From Bradyrhizobium sp. SZCCT0148 (lineage in GTDB: Bacteria; Pseudomonadota; Alphaproteobacteria; Rhizobiales; Xanthobacteraceae): a DNA stretch of 64,000 bases. The notes beneath the pieces are model-generated. The model was not told the origin of the DNA and made no database searches. It worked only from the letters and a program-made list of their open reading frames with translations. This document shows positions 46,066 to 54,943 of the stretch, one piece after another. Both the position numbers and the translations under genes were made by a program. Numbering within the stretch: position 1 is the stretch's first letter; each line of letters opens with the position of its first letter. The DNA is taken from contig NZ_JAFCKT010000012.1 of the NCBI RefSeq assembly GCF_018129985.1, forward strand, positions 62,001 to 126,000. Reading direction: 5' to 3'.

Positions 46066-47184
46066 TTAGGACAGTCGCGCGATCGCCGCAACCGGTCCGC
46101 CGCCGGCCGGCCCCTGATGCTCCGCGCCGCCGGAGACATAGACCACTCCGGTGCCTGCAAGGCCTGCGATCAAGCCGCCGACCGCGGCGCGGGCATGGCG
46201 TGTCGAGCTGATGTCGGTATCTTCCAGCATGGTGTGGCGGGAGCCCCGCACGCTGCCATCGGGCGAAGCCTCGGCCTTGGCGAAGATGTTGACGAGCTCG
46301 CGACCTGCTTTTGCCTGCGGTGCAACCCCAAGGAAGGCCTCAAGGCCAACGCTCTGCAGTGCAGACACCACAGCGGGCGCATCGATTGCGTCGGTCATCA
46401 CGGCATGCCCGATCACGAACTCGCTGGCTGAACTGTTGGAATTGCCGAGCACGATGACAACGTTGTGCATGAGCTCGATTCCGGATGAGGTCGAGGCAAC
46501 CCTTGAGAACAGATCGTAGCGCCGCAGCACGTCCTCATCGCGGATGTCGGATGTGACCTCGCCGAGCGCCACCGCAACCCCGAGCGCGGAGGCGCCGCGC
46601 GAATAGGCCATCGAGCTGTACGAGCTGTTCGTCGCGGTCTTGTTGCCGCGCGCGGTCGCCGCCTCGACGCGTTCGCTGGTGAGCAGCGGACACTTGATCT
46701 GCACGAAATGGACGTCGGCGGGATCGGTGATGCCGGCATCCGACATCGCGGCCTGTACGGCCTTCGCCGTCTCATGGATCTGCGCCGAGCGGCCAAGCTC
46801 CTCGGGCAGGAAATCCCGCGTGTGCGCCATGCCGATGCTCAGCCGTTTGCCGGAGATGCCCGTCGGGCGCTCCGCCTCGCCGCGCGTGAATACCGTGATG
46901 TGCGGGCTGAGCACACCCTCGGTGCCGCCCGACATCACGAAGGCGATACGCTGCTCGACCTCATGTGGCGTCAGGCCGAGCTTCGGCGCGAGCGCTGTGC
47001 ACAGCGCCGTAACGGCATACTCCCGCGTGAAGTCGTTGACGCCGCCATTGCCCTCGGTCTTGCCGAGAATGGCCAGGATGGCGGCTGGATCGATCGCGCC
47101 TGAAGCGATCAAGTTCATGAGGCCGGAAACGTCGCCGGGGCCCCTGGTCGCGATCTTGAAGACGCCGACCGATGTTGTGGGCAT
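46066..47184 (-). CDS. Cyanuric acid amidohydrolase / barbiturase family protein
   Basis: The 372-residue protein matches the AtzD/TrzD family from end to end, from memory: KIATRGPGDVSGL, GKTEGNGGVNDFTREYA, FVMSGGTEGVLSPH, the repeated Ser/Lys sites (RGNKTATNSSYSSMAYSRGASALG, STSSGIELMHNVVIVLGNS) and the ending RHTMLEDTDISSTRHAR with VYVSGGAEHQGPAGGGP. These enzymes open the ring of cyanuric acid or barbiturate. Which ring it prefers cannot be read; the AtzD resemblance favours cyanurate. ATG 47184 is chosen. An amidase follows. Confidence 0.92.
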   Translation of the reverse strand: MPTTSVGVFKIATRGPGDVSGLMNLIASGAIDPAAILAILGKTEGNGGVNDFTREYAVTALCTALAPKLGLTPHEVEQRIAFVMSGGTEGVLSPHITVFTRGEAERPTGISGKRLSIGMAHTRDFLPEELGRSAQIHETAKAVQAAMSDAGITDPADVHFVQIKCPLLTSERVEAATARGNKTATNSSYSSMAYSRGASALGVAVALGEVTSDIRDEDVLRRYDLFSRVASTSSGIELMHNVVIVLGNSNSSASEFVIGHAVMTDAIDAPAVVSALQSVGLEAFLGVAPQAKAGRELVNIFAKAEASPDGSVRGSRHTMLEDTDISSTRHARAAVGGLIAGLAGTGVVYVSGGAEHQGPAGGGPVAAIARLS

Positions 47185-47804
47185 GACTGTTCCTCGAAGT
47201 TCGGTGGTCCCGGCGGGATCAAACAGGCGTAGAACTAAGACGTCTGTCAAGTGCAACACTCCGCGCCATTCCGGGGCGCGCGAAATGGACCGGGCGATCC
47301 ATTACGCCGAGCCGGCGGTTGTCGAATCGAGAGGCCGCGGCGTACTGGATTCCCCGCCTTCGCGGGGAATGACAGTGTCACTTGGAGAAGCAGGCTGTGA
47401 CCTCGTACTCCGCCATGTCGAAGCAAGGCGGAAGTTCCAGAGTCTCTCCGCGGAGGGATTCTGGATTGCTGCGTCACAAGTGCTCGTCGCAATGACGCGG
47501 AGCGAGGGGCCCAAACTTCTCCGCTCTTGCGCCCGACGCAGCGCAGTGGCCGGGCGATGCGCCGCATCGTCCGGATGGGTGGGCTGCAGAGCCGGAGCCG
47601 ATGTCGCCGCGCGCTCGAGCGCGTCCGGGACACGAGAGCAGTGGCGTCCTCACGAATGTGGCGAGATCGCATCATCTCGACAAAAAATCCCCTGTCGACG
47701 ATGCTGCTTCGTACCTTGATGAACCGACCCCGGTTGGTCCATAAGCGGCGTCCCGCTACAGGTGGTTCGCCGCCGCGTCGCGTACTTGGATAGAGGAATC
47801 TCCC
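47185..47804. other. Intergenic region with two repeat copies
   Basis: These 620 bases hold the subtype A repeat at 47289-47375 and a second repeat-like pair (GGATTGCTG and CGCAATGACG) at about 47462-47498, related to that at 63027-63092. The remainder is GC-rich with Arg-rich open frames that look non-coding. The tex promoter and the divergent promoter of the AtzD-family gene should be here. Confidence 0.55.
47289..47375 (+). repeat. Dispersed palindromic element, subtype A
   Basis: The right part GCGGCGTACTGGATTCCCCG leading into GCGGGGAATGACAG is almost identical to that at 6892-6995. The left end has CCGGGCGATCCA and is shortened relative to the full element, with a different spacer (GTCGAATCGAGAGGCC). 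Confidence 0.8.
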
Positions 47805-50147
47805 GTGGCCAATATCAACCAGAAAATTGCGCAGGAGCTTGGGGTTCGCCCCGAGCAGGTCGAGGCGACGGTGGCGTTGCTCGATGGTGGCGCCACGGTT
47901 CCCTTCATCGCCCGCTATCGCAAGGAAGCGACCGGTGCGCTCGACGACGCGCAACTGCGTACCCTGGAGGAGCGCCTGGGTTACCTGCGCGAGCTCGAGG
48001 ACCGCCGCAAGGCCATCCTCGAATCGGTTCGCGAGCAGGGCAAGCTCGATGCTGCGCTCGAAGCCTCCATTCTCGCCGCCGACAGCAAGGCCCGCCTCGA
48101 AGACATCTATCTGCCGTTCAAGCCGAAGCGCCGCACCAAGGCGGAGATCGCCAAGGAGGCCGGCCTCGAGCCGCTCGCCAACCAGTTGATGGCGGAGCCC
48201 ACGAACGATCCGAAGATTGTGGCCGAAGCCTTCGTCAACGCCGAGAAGGGCGTTGCGGACGCCGCGGCCGCACTCGACGGCGCCCGCGCCATCCTGGTCG
48301 AACGTTTCGACGAGGACGCCGATCTGATCGGCGCGCTCCGCGAGGAGATGTGGACCAATGCGCGCATGGCCTCCAAGGTGCGCGACGGCAAGAAGACCGA
48401 AGGCGAGAAGTTCGCCGACTATTTCGACTTCTCCGAGCCGCTGACCAAGCTGCCCTCGCACCGCATCCTCGCGATGTTCCGCGGCGAGAAGGAGGAGATC
48501 CTCGACCTGCAAATTCAGGCCGAAGCCGAGGCGCCGCCGCCGGGCGTGCCCAGCGCCTATGAACTGAAGATCATGAAGCGGTTCGGCATCGCCGACCTCA
48601 AGCGCGCCGGCGACCGCTGGCTGATCGACACCGTGCGCTGGGCCTGGCGCACCAAGATCCAGGTGCATCTCAATATCGACCTGCGCATGCGGCTTTGGAA
48701 CGCCGCCGAGACCGAGGCCGTGCGCGTGTTCGCCTCGAATTTGCGCGACCTGCTGCTGGCCGCGCCGGCCGGCACCCGCGTCACCATGGGGCTCGATCCC
48801 GGCTATCGCACGGGCGTCAAGGTCGCCGTCACCGATGCGACCGGCAAGGTGGTCGATACCGCCGTGATCTATCCGCACGAGCCGCAGCGGCAGTGGAACG
48901 AGTCGCTCGCAACGCTCGGCCGGCTCGCGATGAAGCACAAGGTCGAGCTGATCGCGATCGGCAACGGCACCGCCTCGCGCGAGACCGACAAGCTCGCGGG
49001 CGATCTCGTCAAGGGGCTGGCCGAGCTGAAGATGACCAAGATTGTGGTCTCGGAGGCCGGCGCGTCGGTCTATTCAGCCTCGGCGTTCGCCTCGGAAGAA
49101 TTGCCCGGTCTTGACGTCACCCTGCGCGGCGCAGTCTCGATCGCGCGGCGTCTGCAGGATCCGCTCGCCGAGCTCGTCAAGATCGAGCCCAAGGCGATCG
49201 GCGTCGGCCAGTATCAGCACGATCTCGGCCAGGCCAAGCTCGCCAAATCGCTCGACGCCGTGGTCGAGGACTGCGTGAACGCGGTCGGCGTCGACGTCAA
49301 CACCGCGTCCGCGCCGCTGCTCGCCCGCGTGTCGGGCGTCGGCTCGGGCCTCGCGCAGAGCATCGTGGCGCATCGCGACGCCAACGGCCCGTTCAAGTCG
49401 CGCAAGGCGCTGAAGGAGGTGCCGCGGCTCGGGCCGAAGGCGTTCGAGCAGTGCGCGGGCTTCCTCCGCATCCTCGGCGGCGAGGATCCGCTCGATGCCT
49501 CCGGCGTGCATCCGGAAGCCTATCCGGTGGTGCGCCGCATCCTCGCGGCGACCAAGAGCGACATCAAGGCGCTGATCGGCTCCAGCGAGATCGTGCGCAC
49601 CTTGAAGCCGAAGGATTTCGTCGACGAGACATTTGGTCTTCCGACCGTCACCGACATTTTGAAGGAATTGGAGAAGCCCGGCCGCGATCCGCGTCCGGCC
49701 TTCAAGGCCGCCGTGTTCATGGATGGCGTCGAAGAGATCAAGGACCTCAAGAAGGGCATGATCCTCGAGGGCACCGTCACCAACGTCGCCGCGTTCGGTG
49801 CGTTCGTCGACATCGGCGTACACCAGGACGGCCTCGTGCACATCTCGGCGATGTCGAAGACCTACATCAAGGACCCGCGCGAGGTCGTGAAGCCCGGCGA
49901 CATCGTCAAGGTCAAGGTGCTGGACTTCGAGGTCGCCCGCAAGCGCATCTCGCTGACCTTGCGGCTCGACGACGAGGTCGGGGCTAAAAAGGACGCCCCC
50001 GGCATGCAGCGCGACGCCGGCGCGCGCAACCCGGCCCGCATGACGTCGTCGGCGCCGCGCAAGCAGGAGGCTTCCTCCGGTGGTGGCGGCGCGCTCGCCG
50101 AGGCCATGCGCCGCGCAGCCGAGAAGAACGGCGGCAAGCGCGCGTGA
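47805..50147 (+). CDS. tex: Tex-family RNA-binding transcription accessory protein
   Basis: The 780-residue protein has all domains of Tex. A helical N-terminus leads into a YqgF-like domain (GLDPGYRTGVKVAVTDATGK), a double helix-hairpin-helix (LARVSGVGSGLAQSIVAHRD) and a C-terminal S1 domain (EGTVTNVAAFGAFVDIGVHQ). A Gly/Ala/Arg-rich tail follows. Tex binds nucleic acid and works with RNA polymerase. GAGG precedes the GTG start at 47805. It is a single gene. Confidence 0.96.
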   Translation: MANINQKIAQELGVRPEQVEATVALLDGGATVPFIARYRKEATGALDDAQLRTLEERLGYLRELEDRRKAILESVREQGKLDAALEASILAADSKARLEDIYLPFKPKRRTKAEIAKEAGLEPLANQLMAEPTNDPKIVAEAFVNAEKGVADAAAALDGARAILVERFDEDADLIGALREEMWTNARMASKVRDGKKTEGEKFADYFDFSEPLTKLPSHRILAMFRGEKEEILDLQIQAEAEAPPPGVPSAYELKIMKRFGIADLKRAGDRWLIDTVRWAWRTKIQVHLNIDLRMRLWNAAETEAVRVFASNLRDLLLAAPAGTRVTMGLDPGYRTGVKVAVTDATGKVVDTAVIYPHEPQRQWNESLATLGRLAMKHKVELIAIGNGTASRETDKLAGDLVKGLAELKMTKIVVSEAGASVYSASAFASEELPGLDVTLRGAVSIARRLQDPLAELVKIEPKAIGVGQYQHDLGQAKLAKSLDAVVEDCVNAVGVDVNTASAPLLARVSGVGSGLAQSIVAHRDANGPFKSRKALKEVPRLGPKAFEQCAGFLRILGGEDPLDASGVHPEAYPVVRRILAATKSDIKALIGSSEIVRTLKPKDFVDETFGLPTVTDILKELEKPGRDPRPAFKAAVFMDGVEEIKDLKKGMILEGTVTNVAAFGAFVDIGVHQDGLVHISAMSKTYIKDPREVVKPGDIVKVKVLDFEVARKRISLTLRLDDEVGAKKDAPGMQRDAGARNPARMTSSAPRKQEASSGGGGALAEAMRRAAEKNGGKRA

Positions 50148-50157
50148 GGCGCGATGC

Positions 50158-50529
50158 CTAAAGCTCGATCACGCCGCGGCGCGCCGCATGCGCGACCGCA
50201 TCGGTGCGGCCGGTGGCGTCCAGCTTGTCGAGCAGCGAGCCGACGTGGAATTTCACGGTGTGCACGGAGATGCCGAGCTGGCGCGCGATCATCTTGTTGG
50301 AGGCGCCTTCGGCCATCAGCGCCAGAACGTCGAGCTCACGCTGCGTCAACGCGATGTCGTCGGGCATGACGCGTGGATCGCGGGCGACGATCGTCGCCGC
50401 GGCGGTCTCGCCCGACACGGCGAGGCGAAGCCCGGCGACGCCGGCGAGCAAGGCCTCGAGGCGACCGGCGAGCGCGGGATCGTCGATCTCCAGAGCGAGC
50501 ACGATCTCCGGTGCGTTGTCCTCGCTCAC
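50158..50529 (-). CDS. Small LuxR-type DNA-binding regulator (no full receiver)
   Basis: The 123-residue protein ends with a LuxR-type helix-turn-helix: LTQRELDVLALMAEGASNKM followed by IARQLGISVHTVKFHVGSLL. The N-terminal 50 residues are too short for a receiver domain and lack the phospho-acceptor pattern. The GTG start overlaps the stop codon of the upstream DegP-like gene (GTGA), so translation is coupled. Its partner may be that protein. Longer frames upstream are shadows. Confidence 0.87.
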   Translation of the reverse strand: MSEDNAPEIVLALEIDDPALAGRLEALLAGVAGLRLAVSGETAAATIVARDPRVMPDDIALTQRELDVLALMAEGASNKMIARQLGISVHTVKFHVGSLLDKLDATGRTDAVAHAARRGVIEL

Positions 50530-51392
50530 GCCTCCGGCCTCTCGCCGACCGTGACCTTGAAGCTGACCGGCTCGCCGCCGCGGCGTGCGGCGACATCGAC
50601 CACCGCGCCGACGCTGGAAGGACCCAGCGTCCGCGACAGCGCGCGCACGCCCGACAGTTTCTGGTCGTTGACCGCGACGATCACGTCGCCCTGGCGGATG
50701 CCGGCGGCGGCCGAAGGTCCGGCCTTGTCGACATTCATCACCATCGCGCCGACGCCGTCGTCGAGCCGGACCGGCTGCAGCCCAAGGCCGAGATAACCGC
50801 GCGCGATGCGACCGCGCGTCTCCAACTGCGCCGCGACGCGCTCGATGGTCGCGGTCGGGATCACCAGCACGCGCCGTGGGCCGAGCACGGCCATGCCGAG
50901 GGCTTCGCCCGAAGCGCTGAGCACAAGCCCGCCCTGCTGGCTGCCGCGCAGGCGGACGTCGAGCTCGATCCGCGCATCGATCTCGCCGCCGCGCAAGGAG
51001 CGCCAGCCGCTGCCGGACGCCGACACCATCCCGAGTGCCGCACTCGGCGTGTCGCGGTGGGTGGCGACCACGATCGCCAACGCACCGAGTGGCGGGACCG
51101 TTGCGGCGAGCTTGAACGGCGCCGTCGCGACCTCGGCGCGCAGCAGCGCGATATCGGTGGTGTGGTCGCGGCCGACAATGGTGGCAGCCGCGCGGCTGCC
51201 GTCGGGCAGGCCGATCTCGACCTCGCCCTCGTCGGCCAATGCCTCGTCGGCGGTGACGATCAGGCCCGGCTTCCACGCAAAGCCGGTGGCGCGGGACCGA
51301 TGCGAGTGCACGGAAACGACAGCGGGCGCGGTGCGCGCCACCACATCCGCGAGCGCGGACGACAGTGAGGAGAGGGAAGTTGGGTCGGTCAT
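50526..51392 (-). CDS. DegP/HtrA-like S1C pseudoprotease with PDZ domain
   Basis: The 288-residue protein has a trypsin-like domain and a PDZ domain (about 190-280: GYLGLGLQPVRL, AGIRQGDVIVAVNDQKL). The catalytic triad is damaged. The His position in the TADHVV motif reads TADE (Glu50), Asp80 (TTDIALL) is kept, and the FSGGPL motif reads QQGGLV, so the Ser is Gln153. It should therefore not cleave by the usual mechanism. No signal peptide is visible, suggesting the cytoplasm. It is coupled to the LuxR-type gene. ATG 51392 follows GGAGCCAGCC-type sequence. Confidence 0.85.
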   Translation of the reverse strand: MTDPTSLSSLSSALADVVARTAPAVVSVHSHRSRATGFAWKPGLIVTADEALADEGEVEIGLPDGSRAAATIVGRDHTTDIALLRAEVATAPFKLAATVPPLGALAIVVATHRDTPSAALGMVSASGSGWRSLRGGEIDARIELDVRLRGSQQGGLVLSASGEALGMAVLGPRRVLVIPTATIERVAAQLETRGRIARGYLGLGLQPVRLDDGVGAMVMNVDKAGPSAAAGIRQGDVIVAVNDQKLSGVRALSRTLGPSSVGAVVDVAARRGGEPVSFKVTVGERPEA

Positions 51393-51575
51393 GGCTGGCT
51401 CCTGATAGCTGTCACCAATCTGGGATGTGGCGGGGAAGCGCGAAACTGGCCGGGTGGTCAGGACGGAGCCTATTGCGGCCGACGAATATGTGATTGGGAG
51501 CCGCTCACGCGAACGTGTAGCAATCGGCCGCACATTGCGCCACACGGCCTCAACCAATTTCAGCGAGCCCGACTG

Positions 51576-52541
51576 ATGACCATCGATCTCACCCGCCGCA
51601 TCCTGCTGCAACTCGCCGGCGCCACCTCGCTTGCGATGGCGGCCGCAGCTGCGGCGCGTGCCGAGGGGACGCTGCAAGGCGCCGGGCCGACCTATGCCAG
51701 CCGCACGCCGATGCGGGTCGGCATGGTGACGCTGCGGGTGAAGAATCTCGACACGGTCGCGGACTACTATCGCGATGTGATCGGCCTCACCGTGATGGAG
51801 CGCTCGGCGACCGCTGCAAGGCTCGGCACATCAGGCCTCACGCTGCTGGTGCTAGAGGCCCGCCCCGATGCGGCCATCGAGCCGCGCAACGCCGCCGGCC
51901 TCTACCACACCGCCTTCCTGATGCCGACCCGCAAGGACCTTGCGCGCTGGCTGGTTCACGCGGCCTCGCATCGGGTGAAGCTGTCGGGCTTCGCCGATCA
52001 TCTCGTCAGTGAGTCGGTCTATCTCGATGATCCCGAAGGCAACGGCATCGAAGTCTATGCCGATCGCGATCCTTCGCAATGGCAGTGGAGCGAGGGCAGC
52101 GTGAAGATGGCGTCCGACGAGCTCAACATTCCCGATCTCCTGTCGCTGACCAACACGCGCGTGCCGGATTATGGCAAGGCGCCGGACGGCCTCCGCATCG
52201 GCCACATGCATCTGCGCGTCGGCGATCTCGCGCAGGCCGCAGGCTTCTATCACGGCGCGATCGGCCTCGATCCGACCCGCAGCCGAAATGGCGCGGCGTT
52301 CCTGTCGTCGGGCCGCTATCATCACCACCTCGGCATCAACGTCTGGCAGAGCCAGGGCGCCGGCCAGCGCGACGACCGGATGACCGGCTTGGCCTGGTTC
52401 TCGCTGGTGACGGACAAGCCGGACATCCTCGCCGCCCAGGAGCAGCGCCTGCGCAAGGGCGGCGCGCAAGTCACGGCGCTCGCAGACGGGCTGGAGGCGA
52501 TCGATCCTTGGGGGACGCGGGTGCGGCTGCTCAAGGCCTGA
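51576..52541 (+). CDS. Tat-exported VOC-family protein (catechol dioxygenase-like)
   Basis: The 321-residue protein has an N-terminal Tat-like signal (LTRRILLQLAGATSLAMAAA) and then two VOC (glyoxalase/dioxygenase) modules: RVGMVTLRVKNLDTVADYYR and RIGHMHLRVGDLAQAAGFYH. Metal-ligand candidates are His110 (LYHTAF), the His in IGHMH and Glu in GIEVYAD. The layout resembles CatE-type extradiol dioxygenases. Those are usually cytoplasmic, so periplasmic export would be unusual. It is divergent from the pseudoprotease gene. Confidence 0.83.
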   Translation: MTIDLTRRILLQLAGATSLAMAAAAAARAEGTLQGAGPTYASRTPMRVGMVTLRVKNLDTVADYYRDVIGLTVMERSATAARLGTSGLTLLVLEARPDAAIEPRNAAGLYHTAFLMPTRKDLARWLVHAASHRVKLSGFADHLVSESVYLDDPEGNGIEVYADRDPSQWQWSEGSVKMASDELNIPDLLSLTNTRVPDYGKAPDGLRIGHMHLRVGDLAQAAGFYHGAIGLDPTRSRNGAAFLSSGRYHHHLGINVWQSQGAGQRDDRMTGLAWFSLVTDKPDILAAQEQRLRKGGAQVTALADGLEAIDPWGTRVRLLKA

Positions 52542-52557
52542 ACGAGAGCTGGCTACT

Positions 52558-53694
52558 TCAGCCTGCAGCACGCTCGGCGACGACGTCCTGGTCCGACCAG
52601 CTCCAGCGTCCGCCTCCACTGCGCTTGGCGGCGTAGAGCGCGCGGTCGACACGATCCAGCAGCTGCGAGGCCTTGGCTGCGGCCACCGGTCCGGTGCTGA
52701 CGAGAATGCCGGCGCTCGCCGCGATGCGGACCGGAATGTCCGCCAGCAGGAACGGCATCGAGAGATCGCGAATGGCCTGGCGCGTCAGCGCGAGCGCTTG
52801 CTCGCGGCCGTCGTCGCCTGCCGCAACCGGTTTGAGCATCAGGAATTCGTCACCGCCGAAGCGTGCAGCAATGCCGACGCTGCCGACGCAGGACGACAGC
52901 CGCTCCGCGACCTGACGCAGCAAATCGTCACCGGCTTGATGGCCGTGACGGTCGTTGACCGGCTTGAAGCCGTCGAGATCGATGGCGACGATGGCGAAGT
53001 CGTCCTGTGTCTCCGCCAGCGCCTGGAAGAACGCGGCGCGGTTCGGCAGTCCCGTGAGGAAGTCGTGGGTGGCCTGCCGCGCCAGCCGGTGCTTGGCTTC
53101 GAGGCGCTCCACGAAGGCGGCGCTGAGATGCCTGGAGGCCTCGCGCAAGGTCAGCCAGAAGAACACCAGCATGAGCGCGCCGATCTTATAGGCGAATTCG
53201 GGCCGCAGCAGGCCGCCGACGATGGTCGGCATCAACAGGATGGCCGCCGTGTTGAGGATGATCCACGGACGGATCGCCGCGCGCGAAACCATGCCGACGC
53301 AGAACGACATCGAGAGCCCGAACGCGATCCAGGCGCCGGGGTCGTCGTCGATCTCGAGCGCACGATAGGAGAGCATGCCGAGCGCAAGGCCGAAGGCGGA
53401 TGCGCCGGCCCCATACAGCCGTTCCCATCGGATCACGTCGGCATCGGAGAATTGCGCCGCGCGCGACCGGTAGCGGAACAGGGAGTAGATGCGGGCCGCG
53501 GCCGTGACGAAGATGAAGACCGAGATGACGGCATAGCCGATATCGCCGCTCATGACGGCAAGCGCCACGGCACCCGTCACCGAGGTGAGGCCGATGGCGG
53601 ACACCTGCGGCAGCGACGTGTACAGGAGATCGACGAGCTCGCGCCGGATGCGCGGATCGGGATGCAAATACCTGGACAGCATTGTGAGAGGCAT
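52558..53694 (-). CDS. Membrane-bound diguanylate cyclase (GGDEF), second copy
   Basis: The 378-residue protein has an N-terminal membrane region of about six helices (after a short basic cytoplasmic head, LHPDPRIRRELVDLLY) and a GGDEF domain. DFLTGLPNRAAFFQALAE opens it, DLDGFKPVNDRHGH binds metal, and RFGGDEF (about residues 278-284) is intact. It should synthesise cyclic di-GMP. It is convergent with the VOC gene. The start could be 53694 or 53724; neither has a strong ribosome-binding site. No EAL domain is present. Confidence 0.92.
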   Translation of the reverse strand: MPLTMLSRYLHPDPRIRRELVDLLYTSLPQVSAIGLTSVTGAVALAVMSGDIGYAVISVFIFVTAAARIYSLFRYRSRAAQFSDADVIRWERLYGAGASAFGLALGMLSYRALEIDDDPGAWIAFGLSMSFCVGMVSRAAIRPWIILNTAAILLMPTIVGGLLRPEFAYKIGALMLVFFWLTLREASRHLSAAFVERLEAKHRLARQATHDFLTGLPNRAAFFQALAETQDDFAIVAIDLDGFKPVNDRHGHQAGDDLLRQVAERLSSCVGSVGIAARFGGDEFLMLKPVAAGDDGREQALALTRQAIRDLSMPFLLADIPVRIAASAGILVSTGPVAAAKASQLLDRVDRALYAAKRSGGGRWSWSDQDVVAERAAG

Positions 53695-53871
53695 GCCGGC
53701 ACCATCGCCGCCACTCCCTAACATGGGGTAGGCAGTCGGCGCGACATGATGGCCGGCGCGCAACGTCCTTAAGGAGTGGTCAATGCGCGAGCTTGCCGAC
53801 GATTTCCTCGCATGTTAGCAGCGGTTAACGGGGCCTTGCAGCGCCCCGATGCCTTGGGAATCTTGCCCGCC

Positions 53872-54747
53872 ATGTCGGAATTTCGCGGTGTCTTCCCCTA
53901 TCTGGTGTCGCCCGTCGATGCCGACGGCACGGTGCGCACGGGCGTGCTTGCAAAGCTTTGCGACGATCTGATCGACGCCGGCGTGCACGGACTGACGCCG
54001 CTCGGCTCGACCGGCGAGTTCGCTTATCTCAATCCGGCGCAGCGGACCGAGATCGTGCGGACCACGATCGAGGCCGCGAGGGGGCGCGTGCCCGTGGTCG
54101 CCGGCGTCGCCTCGACCTCGACGGCGGACGCGGTGGCGCAGGCGAAGGCCTATCAGAAGCTCGGCGCCGACGGCATCCTGGCCATTCTGGAAGCCTATTT
54201 CCCGCTCACCGACGCCCAGATCGAATCCTATTTCCGCGCCATCGCGGATGCCGTCGACATTCCCGTCGTCATCTACACCAACCCGCAATTCCAGCGCTCC
54301 GATCTCACGCTCGATGTCATCGCGCGGCTCGCCGGGCATCCGCGCATCGGCTACATCAAGGATGCCTCGACCAACACCGGCCGGCTGCTCTCGATCATGA
54401 ACCGCTGCGGGGACTCCCTGCGGGTGTTCTCGGCCTCCGCCCATATCCCGGCCGCGGTGATGCTGATCGGCGGGCTCGGCTGGATGGCGGGCCCGGCCTG
54501 CATCATCCCGCGCCAGAGCGTCGCACTCTACGATCTCTGCAAGGCCGGCCGCTGGGATGAGGCCATGACGCTCCAGCGCAAGCTGTGGCGCATCAACGAG
54601 GCCTTCGCGCGCTTCAACCTCGCCGCCTGCATCAAGGCGGGGCTGGCGAGCCAGGGCTATGATGTCGGCGATCCCATTCCGCCGCAGGCACCGCTGACGG
54701 CCGATGCACGCAAGGTCGTGGAAGCGGCGCTGCGGGAGCTGGCGTGA
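53872..54747 (+). CDS. Dihydrodipicolinate synthase-family lyase/aldolase
   Basis: The 291-residue TIM-barrel protein has the DapA/NanA family plan: GVFPYLVSPVDADGTV, LTPLGSTGEFAYL, Tyr135 in IYTNP and the Schiff-base Lys163 in YIKDAS. Members condense or cleave pyruvate-type keto acids. A chromosomal DapA would be expected elsewhere. This copy is a single gene with no lysine-pathway neighbour, so it may act in sugar-acid or amino-acid catabolism. ATG 53872 is chosen because the longer frame upstream is not conserved in style. Confidence 0.9.
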   Translation: MSEFRGVFPYLVSPVDADGTVRTGVLAKLCDDLIDAGVHGLTPLGSTGEFAYLNPAQRTEIVRTTIEAARGRVPVVAGVASTSTADAVAQAKAYQKLGADGILAILEAYFPLTDAQIESYFRAIADAVDIPVVIYTNPQFQRSDLTLDVIARLAGHPRIGYIKDASTNTGRLLSIMNRCGDSLRVFSASAHIPAAVMLIGGLGWMAGPACIIPRQSVALYDLCKAGRWDEAMTLQRKLWRINEAFARFNLAACIKAGLASQGYDVGDPIPPQAPLTADARKVVEAALRELA

Positions 54748-54762
54748 GCTTCTCTCCCCGTT

Positions 54763-54847
54763 GTCATGGCCGGGCTTGACCCGGCCATCCACGTCTCAAG
54801 CACGGAAGCACGAACGTGGATGCCTGGGACAAGCCCGAGCATGACGA
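54763..54847. repeat. Dispersed palindromic element, subtype C
   Basis: GTCATGGCCGGGCTTGACCC and GGCCATCCACGT open it; ACGTGGATGCCTGGGACAAG and CCCGAGCATGACGA close it. It is the same plan as at 21519-21604. It lies between the DapA-family gene and the molybdenum-hydroxylase gene. Confidence 0.85.
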
Positions 54848-54943
54848 ATCCACGGCCCCGCCGCCCAAAACCGCGGCTGGCCTCGCATGCCTCGATCCGC
54901 TAAAAGGCTGCCGCATTTCAAGAGACTTCGAGGATCCCACGGA

